From: Alphaproteobacteria bacterium MarineAlpha3_Bin7
Lineage (GTDB): Bacteria; Pseudomonadota; Alphaproteobacteria; Rhodospirillales; UBA2165
Direction of reading: 5' to 3'
Assembly: GCA_002937995.1 (NCBI GenBank)
Contig: PTLG01000004.1
Coordinates: 1 to 41,294, forward strand
DNA length: 41,294 nt
Shown piece after piece: positions 1 to 11,855 of this stretch (positions within the stretch are counted from its first letter, which is position 1; every line of letters starts with the position of its first letter). Below the pieces are notes generated by a model. The model was not told the DNA's origin. It did no database searches and was given only the letters and a program-made list of their open reading frames with translations. The translations under genes and the position numbers were made by a program.

Positions 1-82
1 CTAGATAATATTCCCGATTCTAAAAATATTCAACACAGGTATTTGTTTTAAATAGAACTCATTTAATCAAGACCTAATAAAA

Positions 83-283
83 CTAAATAACATTCGCGAT
101 ACCATCGCATGTTTCTTTCGCATCCTCCTTTAGATTTACACCAGTTCCATTACATTGGTCACAAGGAACCTTTTTTAGATATTTTTGTGGATTAGTTAAT
201 ATTGACCTCTCTCTATGAGGATGGGTCCACCCCTTTGTAGATAACACCACCAACTCTCCCTCATGACAATTCTGGCACTCCAT
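83..283 (-). CDS. Small zinc-finger-like protein (CxxC...CxxCxG, DnaJ-type cysteine pattern)
   Basis: ORF of 66 aa with MECQNCHEGE and VPCDQCNGTG motifs; intergenic position. Confidence 0.55.
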   Translation of the reverse strand: MECQNCHEGELVVLSTKGWTHPHRERSILTNPQKYLKKVPCDQCNGTGVNLKEDAKETCDGIANVI

Positions 284-481
284 AGAACCTCTCCTAGTAA
301 TATTAATTTTGAATTATAATTACTAAGATAACTAATAAATCTTTCCAAAAAATGAATATAAAAAAACCCCTTGCTGGCTAAAAATAAATCGGTTTTTTTG
401 AAAGTAAAATTGTTTAGGGATTTTTTTCCCACTTGCTCAATCTGTTACTTAGAACACAATAAACCCTAAACTCACAATTTG

Positions 482-557
482 TGGTGGGCGATGACGGGAT
501 CGAACCGCCGACCTTTCGGGTGTAAACCGAACGCTCTCCCAGCTGAGCTAATCGCCC
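482..557 (-). tRNA. tRNA-Val(UAC), CCA encoded
   Basis: Reverse complement GGGCGATTAGCTCAGCTGGGAGAGC-GTTCGGTTTACACCCGAAA-GGTCGGCGGTTCGATCCCGTCATCGCCCACCA folds as a cloverleaf; anticodon loop TTTACAC gives anticodon TAC. Confidence 0.95.
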
Positions 558-674
558 CTACCGACCAAATTTGCCAATATAAAATTAAATTAATAATTTT
601 TAAAACTTATCGAAATAAAATACATTTTAAAAGGGTTTAACCTAAGATTACAGCAAATTTTTTTCACAAACCAA

Positions 675-704
675 CAGAGCCGACCTATGAAGCGGTCGGC
701 CCTG
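675..704 (-). terminator. Candidate hairpin terminator of hupB
   Basis: Minus strand CAGGGCCGACC-GCTTCATA-GGTCGGCTCTG: 11-bp stem with one G.U; no contiguous U-tract directly after, so a terminator role is tentative. Confidence 0.45.
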
Positions 705-739
705 ATTAAGTCGAAGCCCAAAAGGCTATTTATAGATCA

Positions 740-1015
740 TTAACGATTAACAGAGTCTTTTAGACCCTTACCAGCTTTGAATTTTGGCTGCTTTGAAGCA
801 GGAATTTGAATAGCTTCACCAGTCCTCGGATTTCGCCCCGTAGTAGCCTTTCTATTAGCTACCGAAAAGGTCCCAAACCCAACTATACGGACTTCTCCCC
901 CGGAGCTCAAAGCACCAGAAATGGAATCGAAGACACCATCTACAGCCTTGGCCGCATCTGATTTTGATAGACCTGCGTTACTAGAAACCGCAGAAACAAG
1001 ATCATTTTTGTTCAC
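740..1015 (-). CDS. hupB: HU family DNA-binding protein
   Basis: 91 aa, MNKNDLVSAVSSNAGLSKSDAAKAVDGVF and GFGTFSVANRKATTGRNPRTGEAIQIPASKQPKFKAGKGLKD typical of HU; downstream of lon. Confidence 0.95.
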   Translation of the reverse strand: MNKNDLVSAVSSNAGLSKSDAAKAVDGVFDSISGALSSGGEVRIVGFGTFSVANRKATTGRNPRTGEAIQIPASKQPKFKAGKGLKDSVNR

Positions 1016-1276
1016 CTTGAGATCCCCTCTTTTGTTGATTTTCGGTTAAAACAAAGTGGTACCTTTCAAGTAACCACCACACTACAAAAACACGCTGATT
1101 GTAATTCTGATATCTAGATGTCGTCAATAAATGACGTAAGAATTTTTTAAAACCACTGAGAACTCATTGAAAACAATACAGTTTTTAAATAAAAAATATC
1201 CTAAAAATTACAAAATAGGTTTAGAAAATGCCTATTTATATTACAGTATAGCGAATCAAGTATATTCTAATTAAAC

Positions 1277-3691
1277 TTAATGTTTTACTAAACCCTCTGC
1301 ATCACCATCGCTATCACTGGATGAACTTGCAACGTTAGGATGGCTCTCATCCTCTTCGTCCCACTGAATTGGCACTAGCCTTTTAGTCAATGCATATTCC
1401 AACACCTCTTCAACACTTGTAACTGAGGTAATCTTAAGGGACCTTTTAACATTGTCTGGGATCTCATCTAGATCCTTCTCATTTTCCTTTGGAATTAAAA
1501 CTTCGTTGATCCCACCCCTCAGCGCGGCCAGTAGCTTTTCTTTCAGGCCTCCTATTGGAAGTACACGGCCTCTTAGAGTTACTTCACCTGTCATGGCCAA
1601 GTCTTTTCTAATAGGAATGCCCGTCAATACTGATACGATTGATGTAACCATGCCAACCCCAGCGGATGGACCATCTTTAGGGGTGGCGCCTTCTGGCACA
1701 TGAACGTGTATATCTTTTTTGCCATAAAGATTAGGTTTAACCCCAAAATCTAGTGACCGGCTCTGAACAAAAGACTTTGCAGCTTGGATCGATTCCTGCA
1801 TAACTTCACCAAGCTTCCCAGTAATAGTCATTTTACCCTTTCCAGGTAACATCACTGCTTCTATGGTCAAAATCTCCCCACCAACTTCGGTCCATGCTAA
1901 CCCGTTAGTTACACCAACAATATCCTCTTCCTCAAGCTCCCCAAAATGAAACTTATGCACCCCAGCATATTTTCGAAGATTTTGCTTAGTAACAAAAACC
2001 TTCTTAATACCAGTAGTCAAAATTTCCTTAGTGGCTTTACGCGTTAAATTCGCAAGCTCTCTTTCCAAGTTTCTTACACCAGCCTCTCTGGTATAAAACC
2101 GGATAACATCCCTTAAAGCTGGTTCCGAGATTGCCCACTCATCGGCCTTTAAACCATGCGACTCCTTCTGTTTCTCGATCAAGTGCCGCTTAGCTATTTC
2201 TACCTTTTCATCTTCCGTATAACCATGTATCCGTATGACTTCCATTCTATCCATTAACGCATCTGGGATACGCAATGTATTTGCTGTAGTTACAAACATT
2301 ACGTCGGAAAGATCATAATCTATTTCTAAATAATGGTCCTGAAATGTGTCATTTTGCTCAGGGTCTAGAACTTCCAAAAGTGCTGAAGCCGGATCCCCCC
2401 TCCAGTCTGACCCCATTTTGTCAATTTCATCCAACAAAAATAATGGATTGGAAGCCTTCGCCTTTTTCATTCCCTGAATAATTTTTCCAGGCAAAGATCC
2501 AATGTAGGTTCTCCTATGACCACGAATTTCTGCCTCGTCCCTAACACCACCGAGAGACATCCTGACAAAATTTCTACCAGTCGCCTGGCCAATAGATTTA
2601 CCAAGCGACGTCTTTCCAACACCTGGCGGCCCAACCAAACATAATATAGGGCCTTTTAATTTTTTTGTCCTCTGCTGAACAGCGAGATATTCGAGAATTC
2701 TCTCTTTAACTTTTTCAAGCCCATAATGGTCGGCTTCTAAAATAGATTGGGCATTATTGATATCTTTTTCAATTTTAGTTAGTTTACGCCACGGAATACT
2801 TACCATCCAATCTAGATAATTTCGAACAACTGTAGCCTCTGCCGACATTGGACTCATATTTCTAAGTTTTTTTAATTCGGTTAGGGCCTTTTCTCGCGCT
2901 TCTTTTGACAATTTTGTTTTGTTTATTTTTTCTTCTAGCTCCTGAGTCTCGTCCTTACCTTCCTCAGCTTCACCGAGCTCTTTTTGAATAGCCTTCATTT
3001 GCTCGTTCAAATAATACTCTCTTTGAGTTTTTTCCATCTGCCGTTTTACACGGGTTCTTATTTTTTTCTCCACTCTAAGCACGCCTATCTCTGCTTCCAT
3101 AAAGGCTATTACTCTTTCCATTCTTTCGGCTAATTCGTCTATCTCTAAAAGTTCTTGTTTCTCAGAAATTTTAAGCGAAATATGGGATGCAACTGTATCC
3201 ACAAGTTTACCCGGTTCTTCTATCTGGTTTATTGATGCTAGGGCCTCAGTTGGAACCTTTTTATTAAGTTTAATATATTTCTCAAATTGAGCTATTACAG
3301 ATCTTGACAGCGCTTCTAATTCTTCATCAGGACCCAATTGTTCTGGAACTATATCTGCATAAACTTCATAGTAATTGTCATTTTCCGTAAACCTAATAAC
3401 TCTAGCACGGGCCTCCCCTTCTACCAGAACCTTAACTGTACCGTCTGGTAATTTTAATAATTGCAATACCGTAGCTATAGTCCCGACTCTATAAATATCT
3501 TCACGCACGGGATCATCGTCTGCTGCATTCTTTTGGGCGATTAGCAGAATTTGCTTGTCTTCCTTCATGACATCTTCAAGTGCTTTGACAGATCTCTCCC
3601 TCCCCACAAACAATGGCACAATCATATGAGGGAATACCACTATGTCTCTAAGCGGTAGGACTGGATAAACTTCTCCGGCTGCACGGTTCAC
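1277..3691 (-). CDS. lon: Endopeptidase La (Lon protease)
   Basis: 804 aa; Walker [15 protein letters not shown]; catalytic Ser/Lys domain [20 protein letters not shown]-terminal LON domain. Confidence 0.98.
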   Translation of the reverse strand: MNRAAGEVYPVLPLRDIVVFPHMIVPLFVGRERSVKALEDVMKEDKQILLIAQKNAADDDPVREDIYRVGTIATVLQLLKLPDGTVKVLVEGEARARVIRFTENDNYYEVYADIVPEQLGPDEELEALSRSVIAQFEKYIKLNKKVPTEALASINQIEEPGKLVDTVASHISLKISEKQELLEIDELAERMERVIAFMEAEIGVLRVEKKIRTRVKRQMEKTQREYYLNEQMKAIQKELGEAEEGKDETQELEEKINKTKLSKEAREKALTELKKLRNMSPMSAEATVVRNYLDWMVSIPWRKLTKIEKDINNAQSILEADHYGLEKVKERILEYLAVQQRTKKLKGPILCLVGPPGVGKTSLGKSIGQATGRNFVRMSLGGVRDEAEIRGHRRTYIGSLPGKIIQGMKKAKASNPLFLLDEIDKMGSDWRGDPASALLEVLDPEQNDTFQDHYLEIDYDLSDVMFVTTANTLRIPDALMDRMEVIRIHGYTEDEKVEIAKRHLIEKQKESHGLKADEWAISEPALRDVIRFYTREAGVRNLERELANLTRKATKEILTTGIKKVFVTKQNLRKYAGVHKFHFGELEEEDIVGVTNGLAWTEVGGEILTIEAVMLPGKGKMTITGKLGEVMQESIQAAKSFVQSRSLDFGVKPNLYGKKDIHVHVPEGATPKDGPSAGVGMVTSIVSVLTGIPIRKDLAMTGEVTLRGRVLPIGGLKEKLLAALRGGINEVLIPKENEKDLDEIPDNVKRSLKITSVTSVEEVLEYALTKRLVPIQWDEEDESHPNVASSSSDSDGDAEGLVKH

Positions 3692-3783
3692 AATAATTCT
3701 CCTAAATCATATAAAACATTCATTCCGACACAATCACCTCACCTAATTCCTAAAACTTTGCAAGATCCAGCTGCCAGGAAAAA

Positions 3784-5052
3784 TTAAGCACTACTATCCA
3801 TATCATCTTTCCGGTCTCCATAGATATATAGTGGCCTTGCACCCTCACTTGCAACCTCCCTATTAATAACAACCTCCTCAACACCATCCATGGCAGGTAA
3901 TTCAAACATTGTATCTAAAAGTATATCCTCTAGAATCGACCTTAACCCGCGTGCACCAGTTTTCCTATCAACCGCTTTTTCAGCTATGGCTTCCAAGGCA
4001 TTATCTAAGAAACTCAATGACACCTCCTCCATCTCAAAAAGTCTCTGGTACTGTTTTACGAGAGCATTTTTAGGAGTAGTAAGAATTGATATCAAGGATT
4101 CCCTATCTAAGTCATGAAGTGTTGCAACTACAGGTAATCTGCCAACAAACTCTGGAATAAGACCAAACTTCAACAAATCTTCGGGTTCAGTATCCTGAAG
4201 TATATCTCCAATGTCTCTATCTTCTGGGGCTCTAACATCCGCACCAAAACCAACGGAAGACCCTTGGCCTCTAGCCGAGATAATTTTTTGCAAACCATCA
4301 AATGCTCCGCCACAAATAAATAAAATATTAGTGGTATCAACCTGCAAAAATTCTTGCTGAGGATGTTTGCGGCCACCTTGAGGCGGAACACTAGCTACGG
4401 TACCTTCCATTATCTTTAGAAGGGCTTGCTGGACACCCTCTCCCGACACATCGCGTGTTATTGAAGGGTTATCCGATTTCCTAGAAATCTTATCAACTTC
4501 ATCAATATAAACTATACCTCTTTGCGCTCTCTCCACATTATAATCAGCCGACTGTAAAAGCTTTAGGATAATATTCTCAACATCCTCACCAACATAACCA
4601 GCCTCTGTCAGAGTCGTAGCATCAGCCATTGTGAATGGCACATCAAGTATCCTAGCAAGTGTTTGGGCTAACAGCGTTTTGCCACATCCCGTCGGACCTA
4701 TTAGTAAAATATTTGACTTCGCCAACTCAACATCAGATGATTTAGCAGAGTTACCTAACCTTTTATAATGATTGTGAACAGCGACTGATAAGACACGTTT
4801 GGCATGTTTTTGTCCCACCACATAATCATCTAATACATCGCATATTTCACTGGGCGTTGGAACTGTGTCCCCAGATTTTGTTATCTGACCCTTATTTTCC
4901 TCACGAATTATATCCATACAGAGTTCAACACATTCATCACAAATGAAAACTGTTGGCCCCGCGATTAACTTCCTAACCTCATGCTGACTTTTTCCACAAA
5001 AAGAGCAATAAAGTGTGTTTTTTGATTCATTGTCTTCAGAACTACTGGTCAT
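3784..5052 (-). CDS. clpX: ATP-dependent Clp protease ATP-binding subunit ClpX
   Basis: 422 aa; N-terminal C4 zinc finger [10 protein letters not shown]...[10 protein letters not shown]; Walker [16 protein letters not shown]. Confidence 0.98.
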   Translation of the reverse strand: MTSSSEDNESKNTLYCSFCGKSQHEVRKLIAGPTVFICDECVELCMDIIREENKGQITKSGDTVPTPSEICDVLDDYVVGQKHAKRVLSVAVHNHYKRLGNSAKSSDVELAKSNILLIGPTGCGKTLLAQTLARILDVPFTMADATTLTEAGYVGEDVENIILKLLQSADYNVERAQRGIVYIDEVDKISRKSDNPSITRDVSGEGVQQALLKIMEGTVASVPPQGGRKHPQQEFLQVDTTNILFICGGAFDGLQKIISARGQGSSVGFGADVRAPEDRDIGDILQDTEPEDLLKFGLIPEFVGRLPVVATLHDLDRESLISILTTPKNALVKQYQRLFEMEEVSLSFLDNALEAIAEKAVDRKTGARGLRSILEDILLDTMFELPAMDGVEEVVINREVASEGARPLYIYGDRKDDMDSSA

Positions 5053-5136
5053 AAATCCTCCAAACCAGGATAGTTAATACTTTTATTTTCTTAAACTAGC
5101 AAAACTTAAATACCTTACAAATTTTTATTTCCGCGG

Positions 5137-5802
5137 TTAGTCAGCATTATTATCTTCATTAGAACTCTTATCTGAACTCACTTCTTCTATTTCAGGTCGC
5201 TTATCCACCACCTGATCAATTAAACCAAATTTCTTTGCTTCTTCGGGACTCATATATCTATCTCTCTCAACTGCCTCTTCAATCACTTGAAAATCCTGCC
5301 CTGTGTGAGCCACGTAAATATCATTTAACCGCTTTCTTAAATCTAATATCTCTTTAGCTTGAATTTCAATATCTGTTGCTTGCCCTTGAGCACCACCAGA
5401 AGGTTGGTGAATCATTATTCTTGAATTTGGCAACGCAAACCGTGCAGCTTTTTCTCCAGCAGCTAATAACAAGGAACCCATTGAAGCAGCCTGACCAATA
5501 CACACAGTAGAGATGGCTGGCTTAATATATTGCATTGTATCGTAAATTGCTAACCCCGAAGTAACAATTCCGCCTGGGGAGTTAATATAAAAGGCAATAT
5601 CTTTCTTCGGATTCTCCGATTCAAGGAACAAGAGTTGCGCGCATACTAAACTGGCTACATTATCTTCTACGGGACCAGTCAGAAAAACTATTCGCTCTTT
5701 AAGAAGTCTTGAATAGATGTCGTAAGCCCGCTCCCCACGATTAGTAGTCTCAACCACCATAGGCACTAGTGCATTACTGAAAATTTCAATTGGATCTCTC
5801 AT
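5137..5802 (-). CDS. clpP: ATP-dependent Clp protease proteolytic subunit ClpP
   Basis: 221 aa; catalytic motifs [14 protein letters not shown] and [10 protein letters not shown]. Confidence 0.98.
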   Translation of the reverse strand: MRDPIEIFSNALVPMVVETTNRGERAYDIYSRLLKERIVFLTGPVEDNVASLVCAQLLFLESENPKKDIAFYINSPGGIVTSGLAIYDTMQYIKPAISTVCIGQAASMGSLLLAAGEKAARFALPNSRIMIHQPSGGAQGQATDIEIQAKEILDLRKRLNDIYVAHTGQDFQVIEEAVERDRYMSPEEAKKFGLIDQVVDKRPEIEEVSSDKSSNEDNNAD

Positions 5803-5901
5803 TCCATCACTTAATTTTAATTTTACTACTTATATATCTGTGTTGTATTTCTTTTTAATCAAGGTCAAACCATTTTTATTAAATAACATTTAGAGCTTAT
5901 A

Positions 5902-7332
5902 TTACTTAGTCTTAGCCTTTTTTTTTGCTGCACTCTTTTTCTTTTTCGAAGCTTTTTTCTTTACAGTTTTTGATTGATTCGTAATTTCTACTTTTTCACT
6001 TTCCTCCTCACTCATAAATTGATCTGGAGAAACAACTCTTTCTTTAAGATTGGCCCCTTCTAAAATAAAATCAACAACCTTATCTTCCAACAAACCTGAC
6101 TCCAACGCTGCCGCAAATTGTGGGTTTCGGGTGTAGGTGTCTCGAATTTCACTTTCCTTCCCAGGTTGTCGTTGAATTTCCTGCTGAATTTCCTGTTGAA
6201 GGCGCTTGTTTAACTCTTCCGGTGTAACCTTTAAATCTTCAACTTTAGAAATCTCCGCAAATATTAGGCCAATTTTTATACGCCGCTCAGCAATCTCCTT
6301 AAATTCTAATTTTAGCTGATCATCGGTTTTATCTTTATCCCCCTCGTCAACCTGATCTGGATTTTCTTTTCTGCGATTATCGTATTCTTGCCAAATATTA
6401 TTAAATTCCTGTTCTGACATATCTTCAGGGAGATCAAAGTTGTGTGCTTTATCTAATAGATCTAATAATTGGCGCTTAAGCCTCATGCGACAAATCGTCT
6501 CAAACTCTTTTTCGTGACTTTCTTTTATCTGAGTTTTTAGCTCTTCAATATTCTTTAAACCTAATTTCTTAGCTAATTCATCATCAATGGTGGCTGGTAC
6601 ACTCTCTTGTAGCTCTTTTATTTCCACTTCAAAAGTAACAGGCTTTCCAGCTAATTCTTTGGCATAATTCTCCGGAAAATCAACATTAACAGAGCATTTT
6701 TGTCCTACTTTCTGACCAATGATTTGTTCCTCAAATCCTGGAATGAATGCCCCAGAACCAATTTCGAGTGGATAATCCTCCGCTTTACCCCCACTAAATT
6801 CCTCGCCATTAATTCGACCCACAAAATTGATTACGGCAATATCACCTTTTTGTATAATATCTCTTCCTTTTAATGGCTTCGTGGTTTTTTGCCCCTCCGC
6901 AATCCGGCCAACAGCAGCTTCCACATCATCCGACGTTGGCGATACTTTTAGCTTCTCGAGTTTAATGGACTTAAAATCCATAATGTCGATCTTTGGAAAA
7001 ACCTCTAACTCCATAGTATATTCAAGATCACTCCCATCATCGAACTTATCAATTTCAATTTTGGGCTGAGCTACTGGCCTCAATTCTTTTTCTTGCAGCA
7101 CAGATTGACTTGTATCTGTAACAGTCTTCTCTAAAATTTCGCCCATAACTGCAGATCTGTGGGTTTGCTTTAATAGCTTTACCGGAATTTTTCCCGGACG
7201 GAAGCCTGGCATCCTTGCTGTTTTTGCGACCTCCTCAAGCCTAGTATCAACCTGTTTCTCAATCTCCTCCGCGGATACTGTGATTTTATATGCCCGCTTT
7301 AGCCCTTTATTTAGTTTCTCTGCTACTTGCAT
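5902..7332 (-). CDS. tig: Trigger factor (peptidyl-prolyl isomerase chaperone)
   Basis: 476 aa; ribosome-binding signature GFRPGKIP, FKBP domain, Lys-rich C terminus, upstream of clpP. Confidence 0.97.
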   Translation of the reverse strand: MQVAEKLNKGLKRAYKITVSAEEIEKQVDTRLEEVAKTARMPGFRPGKIPVKLLKQTHRSAVMGEILEKTVTDTSQSVLQEKELRPVAQPKIEIDKFDDGSDLEYTMELEVFPKIDIMDFKSIKLEKLKVSPTSDDVEAAVGRIAEGQKTTKPLKGRDIIQKGDIAVINFVGRINGEEFSGGKAEDYPLEIGSGAFIPGFEEQIIGQKVGQKCSVNVDFPENYAKELAGKPVTFEVEIKELQESVPATIDDELAKKLGLKNIEELKTQIKESHEKEFETICRMRLKRQLLDLLDKAHNFDLPEDMSEQEFNNIWQEYDNRRKENPDQVDEGDKDKTDDQLKLEFKEIAERRIKIGLIFAEISKVEDLKVTPEELNKRLQQEIQQEIQRQPGKESEIRDTYTRNPQFAAALESGLLEDKVVDFILEGANLKERVVSPDQFMSEEESEKVEITNQSKTVKKKASKKKKSAAKKKAKTK

Positions 7333-7398
7333 TATTATTCCAATCCATCCTTTTCAGTTTTATTTGTAACCAAACAAACTTGCAGTACAACTCTAAAA

Positions 7399-7485
7399 TG
7401 GTGCGGGTGAAGGGACTTGAACCCCCACTTTCCTAAGAAAACAAGGACCTAAACCTTGCGCGTCTACCAATTCCGCCACACCCGC
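7399..7485 (-). tRNA. tRNA-Leu(UAG), CCA encoded
   Basis: Reverse complement GCGGGTGTGGCGGAATTGGTAGACGCGCAAGGTTTAGGTCCTTG...GGGGGTTCAAGTCCCTTCACCCGCACCA; class II tRNA with long variable arm; anticodon TAG. Confidence 0.95.
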
Positions 7486-7596
7486 AAATAAGAAAAAAGG
7501 CTCTAAAAAAATAGTAGAATGCGCAATTTATAAAATAAAGCGGTTCTGTCAATGTAGCATGTTAGGGATATTTAAATTAGGTATGTAAAAATAAGA

Positions 7597-9018
7597 TTAA
7601 TTACCAAGGATATTCTTGACTTTAGAAGAAACATTTATATCCATTCCGCTTTGATAAATTTCATGATTTGACTCTATTTCTTCCAATACATATCGATAAT
7701 TAACCATTAAACCAGCTGACTGCCTGACACCCTTCTCGGAAATATCAGCACCCCAGTTTATTTGTTCAACTCTGGCTCCATTATTTAGGTGAAAGTGAGC
7801 TACAGAGTCTAAAGCAGTACCCGAGGGTCTTTTAGCATTAACTATGTAGTGATAGCTAAGTCTCGTCAGAATAGGCCTAAGTTTTTCATAAACTTTGGAT
7901 TCAACAAATAAATTTTCGTTTGTCAAATAGCTAACAAACTTTTTACCAATATCTTCATCTAAACCTAATGTTTTTAAGGTTTCAATTTGGGTAATCTCCA
8001 AAAGCTGCAGGATGCCTTTATCTCCACCCCTTAACCAGTCTAAAAACCCCGGCATTGGAGATAATGTAGAAAAATTTTTTAACCCACTGAACTCGTGAGT
8101 TAATTTGTCAACGACTCTCTTTATCAAGAAGTTTCCAAAATTTATACCAGTTAACCCTTTTTGCGCATTAGAAATTGAGTAGAAAATTGCGGTGTCATAT
8201 AACTCATCAGAAGCCTCCATACTGCTAGAACCAGAGAGTAATTGCTGTATGCTCGTTGCCATACCATTAACTAAAGCTACCCATACAAAAATTAGGGGCT
8301 CATCAGGCATTTTAGGGTGAAAAAATGCAAAACACCTTCTATCAGGTGCTAAACGACTTTTTATATCAGACCAGCCCTTTATCTCGTGAACAGCTTCATA
8401 ATCAATCAATTTTTCAAGAAGTGAGGCAGGTGCGCTCCAAGTGATTTGCTCTAACTCAAGAAAACCAATGTCAAACCATGAAAATAATAAAGATTTTAAA
8501 TCCTGCTCCAAAAACCCTAACTCAACGTCATCCCTTGACCAATCAAGTAAATCACCCCTCATGTCGACAAGAAATTTTACACCGTCAGGCAACCCATTAA
8601 ATTGCCTGAGTAATTTAACCCGTGGCGGAATCAAGGCCTCCCGAAGACTAGACTCCCACATTTCTCTAGAAACGGAATCATTAACTTTCGTCAGTCCGTC
8701 TAACTTCTCCTGGATAACATCACTATCTATCCTAAACTCAGTGGCCAAAATTTTTAGGAATGTTTTTCGACCCAAAGAGCTTAACCTGAGATAGATATGG
8801 CCTAGGTTAGTAGCTCGAGCCCGCGCCGAAACCTCTCCGCCTCGCATCTCCAGACAGTTTTGTATTTGTTTGACAAGCTCTTTGGTATCACCTTTTGTTA
8901 AATCTTCATGAAAATCTGAGTATCCCCACTCATCCTCAGCCAATCCAACCTTTGCTAGTGCCAATCTAAGACTCTTAAAAGCCTTTTCCCAAAATCCAAT
9001 TTTAATTATTGAGTCCAT
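7597..9018 (-). CDS. Malonyl-CoA decarboxylase
   Basis: 473 aa; MCD family features (SSLGRKTFLKILATEF, CFAFFHPKMPDEPLIFVWVALVNGM, LSPMPGFLDWL). Confidence 0.88.
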   Translation of the reverse strand: MDSIIKIGFWEKAFKSLRLALAKVGLAEDEWGYSDFHEDLTKGDTKELVKQIQNCLEMRGGEVSARARATNLGHIYLRLSSLGRKTFLKILATEFRIDSDVIQEKLDGLTKVNDSVSREMWESSLREALIPPRVKLLRQFNGLPDGVKFLVDMRGDLLDWSRDDVELGFLEQDLKSLLFSWFDIGFLELEQITWSAPASLLEKLIDYEAVHEIKGWSDIKSRLAPDRRCFAFFHPKMPDEPLIFVWVALVNGMATSIQQLLSGSSSMEASDELYDTAIFYSISNAQKGLTGINFGNFLIKRVVDKLTHEFSGLKNFSTLSPMPGFLDWLRGGDKGILQLLEITQIETLKTLGLDEDIGKKFVSYLTNENLFVESKVYEKLRPILTRLSYHYIVNAKRPSGTALDSVAHFHLNNGARVEQINWGADISEKGVRQSAGLMVNYRYVLEEIESNHEIYQSGMDINVSSKVKNILGN

Positions 9019-9036
9019 AAGGTTTCTAGATGGTCT

Positions 9037-10500
9037 TTAAACAAACTGTTTCAACTCAGATGGTATATTTTTTATTAAATCCTCTGCTATTAGTCCGGGA
9101 CCAATTTTCATAGAAATTCCTCCAGCTAGCCATACTGCGGCGCAGGCAGCCTCAAACATTGGCATACCCTGACCAATTAGACCTAATATTAGTCCTGACA
9201 ATACATCACCTGTTCCTCCAGTGGCAAGATAAGGCGAGGCATTTGAATTTATTACGACCCTTCCCTTGGGCTCAGCTATGATTGTATCATATCCCTTAAA
9301 AACAATTATTGACTTGGTCAGGTTTGAGGCGTTTATGCTTGCTTCAACTTTGTTTTCAAAATCACCAAATAACCTTCTAAATTCTCCCTCGTGCGGCGTA
9401 AGAATAATATTTCCATTTATATTTTCAAAAAGCTCTTCTGGGCATTCATGAAAAACAGATAACGCATCTGCATCAATTACGGTTGTTATACTATTTTTCA
9501 AAAGAGATATTACATTATTTTTCGTATTTTTAGTTTGGCCGTTTCCAGGCCCTACTAAAGCACACGTGTATCGCTTTTCCTTAAATTGGTCTATGATTTC
9601 ATTTGAGTTCTTTATCTGTTTGTACATACAGCCAGGTTCAATACTCGGACACCATTTTAAGTTATTATCGCTAAACATAATTGTTACTAGGCCTGCACCA
9701 ATTCGACGTGCGGCTGCTGAAGCTAACAAAGAGGCACCTATCATCATGCTGTCACCAATAACCGCTACGCTGCCTCGATTATATTTATGCATATGAGGAG
9801 CAGGGTTTGGGAAATGATCTTTCCATATCATTGGTACATTTTCATATTTAATAGTGCCTATTTGTGAGAGCACTTCATCTAATATACCTATGCTCTTAAC
9901 TACGGTCTCCCCACAATACTCACGGCCAGGCATAAGTAATTGTCCTATTTTTTTCCTAAAAAAAGTGACAGTTAAGTCGGCCATAAGTGCGGACCCACGT
10001 ATTTTTCCAGTATTACCATCAATACCACTGGGAATATCTATAGCGACCACTGACAAACCTAGATCTCTAATATCATTAAATATTCGAGTTATTCCACAAT
10101 CCACGTCTCTAGCTAACCCTGCACCAAATATGGCGTCAATGATAAGGGTGTTATCAGAAATTACATTACCGTAGTTTGTCTCAATTTTACCGCACCACTT
10201 TTCAGCGTTTACCTTGGCGTCCCCAGTCCATTCCCCCCTCTCCAAAACATCTATAACTTTGATAGGCCAGCCCAACTCGCCAAGAATCCGGGCTACAACA
10301 AAACCATCTCCCCCATTGTTCCCAGGCCCAACAAATATAAGTACAGGACGACGCGTCCACCGCCGGCGGATTTCTCTTACAACAGATCGGCCGGCTGCCT
10401 CCATTAGGCTTAAACCAGAGACACCTGAACCAATCGCCAACTTTTCTGCATCAGCCATTTGGTCAATCGATAGTAATTCTGTCAGTTGCTTTTCACTCAT
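9037..10500 (-). CDS. nnr: Bifunctional ADP-dependent NAD(P)H-hydrate dehydratase / NAD(P)H-hydrate epimerase
   Basis: 487 aa; N-terminal YjeF epimerase motif GPGNNGGDGFVVAR, C-terminal dehydratase motifs LTPHEGEFRRLF and ATGGTGDVLSGLI. Confidence 0.93.
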   Translation of the reverse strand: MSEKQLTELLSIDQMADAEKLAIGSGVSGLSLMEAAGRSVVREIRRRWTRRPVLIFVGPGNNGGDGFVVARILGELGWPIKVIDVLERGEWTGDAKVNAEKWCGKIETNYGNVISDNTLIIDAIFGAGLARDVDCGITRIFNDIRDLGLSVVAIDIPSGIDGNTGKIRGSALMADLTVTFFRKKIGQLLMPGREYCGETVVKSIGILDEVLSQIGTIKYENVPMIWKDHFPNPAPHMHKYNRGSVAVIGDSMMIGASLLASAAARRIGAGLVTIMFSDNNLKWCPSIEPGCMYKQIKNSNEIIDQFKEKRYTCALVGPGNGQTKNTKNNVISLLKNSITTVIDADALSVFHECPEELFENINGNIILTPHEGEFRRLFGDFENKVEASINASNLTKSIIVFKGYDTIIAEPKGRVVINSNASPYLATGGTGDVLSGLILGLIGQGMPMFEAACAAVWLAGGISMKIGPGLIAEDLIKNIPSELKQFV

Positions 10501-10583
10501 TTGACTAACTTAGCATGCAATTGCACTACAGATAAACTAGCCTAAAGCCTACTCATTGTTTATAACATAACTAATTTTAATTT

Positions 10584-11855
10584 TTGGGATTTTTAGATTT
10601 GAGAATTTGTGTCCTTGGTGCTGGTTTAATAGGAGTCTCTTCGGCCTATTTTTTAGCCAAGTCAGGAAATGAGGTCACTGTTATTGACCGCCAAAGTGGG
10701 CCAGGCTTAGAAACTAGTTTTGCAAATGGTGGCCAATTATCGGCAAGTCAATCTGCTCCCTGGGCAAGCCCCAAGAACCTTCGACTAGTGCTCACCTCAC
10801 TAGGAAAGAAAGACTCTCCGCTGCTTTATAAAATCAGGTCGGACCCACAACTTTGGAGTTGGAGTATTAGGTTTCTAATGCAGTGCTCAAATAAGAAACA
10901 AATTGCTAACACTATCTCCAATTTGAAAATTGCAATTTACAATCGTGAAGTACTGAAAAGTATTCAGAAAAATATAGAGATAGAATATGACTATAAATCT
11001 CTGGGTATATTACAGTTAATACGCAACATAAAAACGATGGAAGGTAAAATATCTGATAGCCAATTTCTAGAGGATATGGGTTGCAAAAACCAGATACTGA
11101 GCAGAGAGTCATGCCTAAAGTTAGAACCCGCCCTAAAGGATAACTATAGCCAAATTATTGGTGGTATTTCGATACCGAGTGACGCTAGCGGCGACGCACA
11201 TAAATTTACTCGTGGACTTGAGGCCGAATGCAAAAAGTTGGGCGTTAAGTTTAAGTATAATGAAGAAATCACCCATATAAAAGTTGATAACAACAAGATA
11301 GAAGCAGTAATTACAAATGAAAACGAAAATAAGGCAGATTGTTTCTTAATGTCTCTAGGTAGCTATTTACCTAACTTAGTTAAATCAATAAACCTAAAGG
11401 TTCCTATCTATCCCGTAAAAGGGTACTCAATCACCGTACCTGTAGGAAGGACTAATAAGGCTCCCCATATCAGTTTAACTGACGAAGATAACAAGATTGT
11501 TTATAGTCGACTGGGAGAGCGCCTAAGAGTGGCTGGGACTGCGGAGTTCAATGGATATGATAAAACTATACGAAAAGACCGCATCCAACCCCTAATTAAT
11601 AATGCAAGAAAACAATTTCCAAATGCTGGAGAATATACAGATGCACTTCCGTGGATAGGCTTAAGGCCAGCTACTCCTGACGGTGTCCCAATAATTGACA
11701 AAACTCCAATAGAAAAACTTTATATCAATTCAGGACATGGTCACCTCGGTTGGACCATGGCCCTGGCATCAGCAAAAATGATATCCGACGTTATTAACCA
11801 TAAAAAAACAGATATCGATATATCTAACTATTCTCTTAATCGCTTTAATTCATAA
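10584..11855 (+). CDS. dadA: D-amino acid dehydrogenase (DadA)-like FAD oxidoreductase; start probably TTG at 10599 (MRICVLGAGLIG)
   Basis: GxGxxG FAD motif VLGAGLIGVSSAYFLAKSG; ETSFANGGQLSASQSAPWASP; GLRPATPDGVPIID; GHGHLGWTMA. Confidence 0.85.
   Translation: MGFLDLRICVLGAGLIGVSSAYFLAKSGNEVTVIDRQSGPGLETSFANGGQLSASQSAPWASPKNLRLVLTSLGKKDSPLLYKIRSDPQLWSWSIRFLMQCSNKKQIANTISNLKIAIYNREVLKSIQKNIEIEYDYKSLGILQLIRNIKTMEGKISDSQFLEDMGCKNQILSRESCLKLEPALKDNYSQIIGGISIPSDASGDAHKFTRGLEAECKKLGVKFKYNEEITHIKVDNNKIEAVITNENENKADCFLMSLGSYLPNLVKSINLKVPIYPVKGYSITVPVGRTNKAPHISLTDEDNKIVYSRLGERLRVAGTAEFNGYDKTIRKDRIQPLINNARKQFPNAGEYTDALPWIGLRPATPDGVPIIDKTPIEKLYINSGHGHLGWTMALASAKMISDVINHKKTDIDISNYSLNRFNS

Noticed and set aside
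196-432. 78-aa minus-strand ORF overlapping the Cys-rich small protein
   Set aside because: Overlaps 83..283 in another frame, low complexity with no family features.
8441-8794. 117-aa plus-strand ORF within malonyl-CoA decarboxylase
   Set aside because: Antisense shadow ORF of a well-supported CDS.
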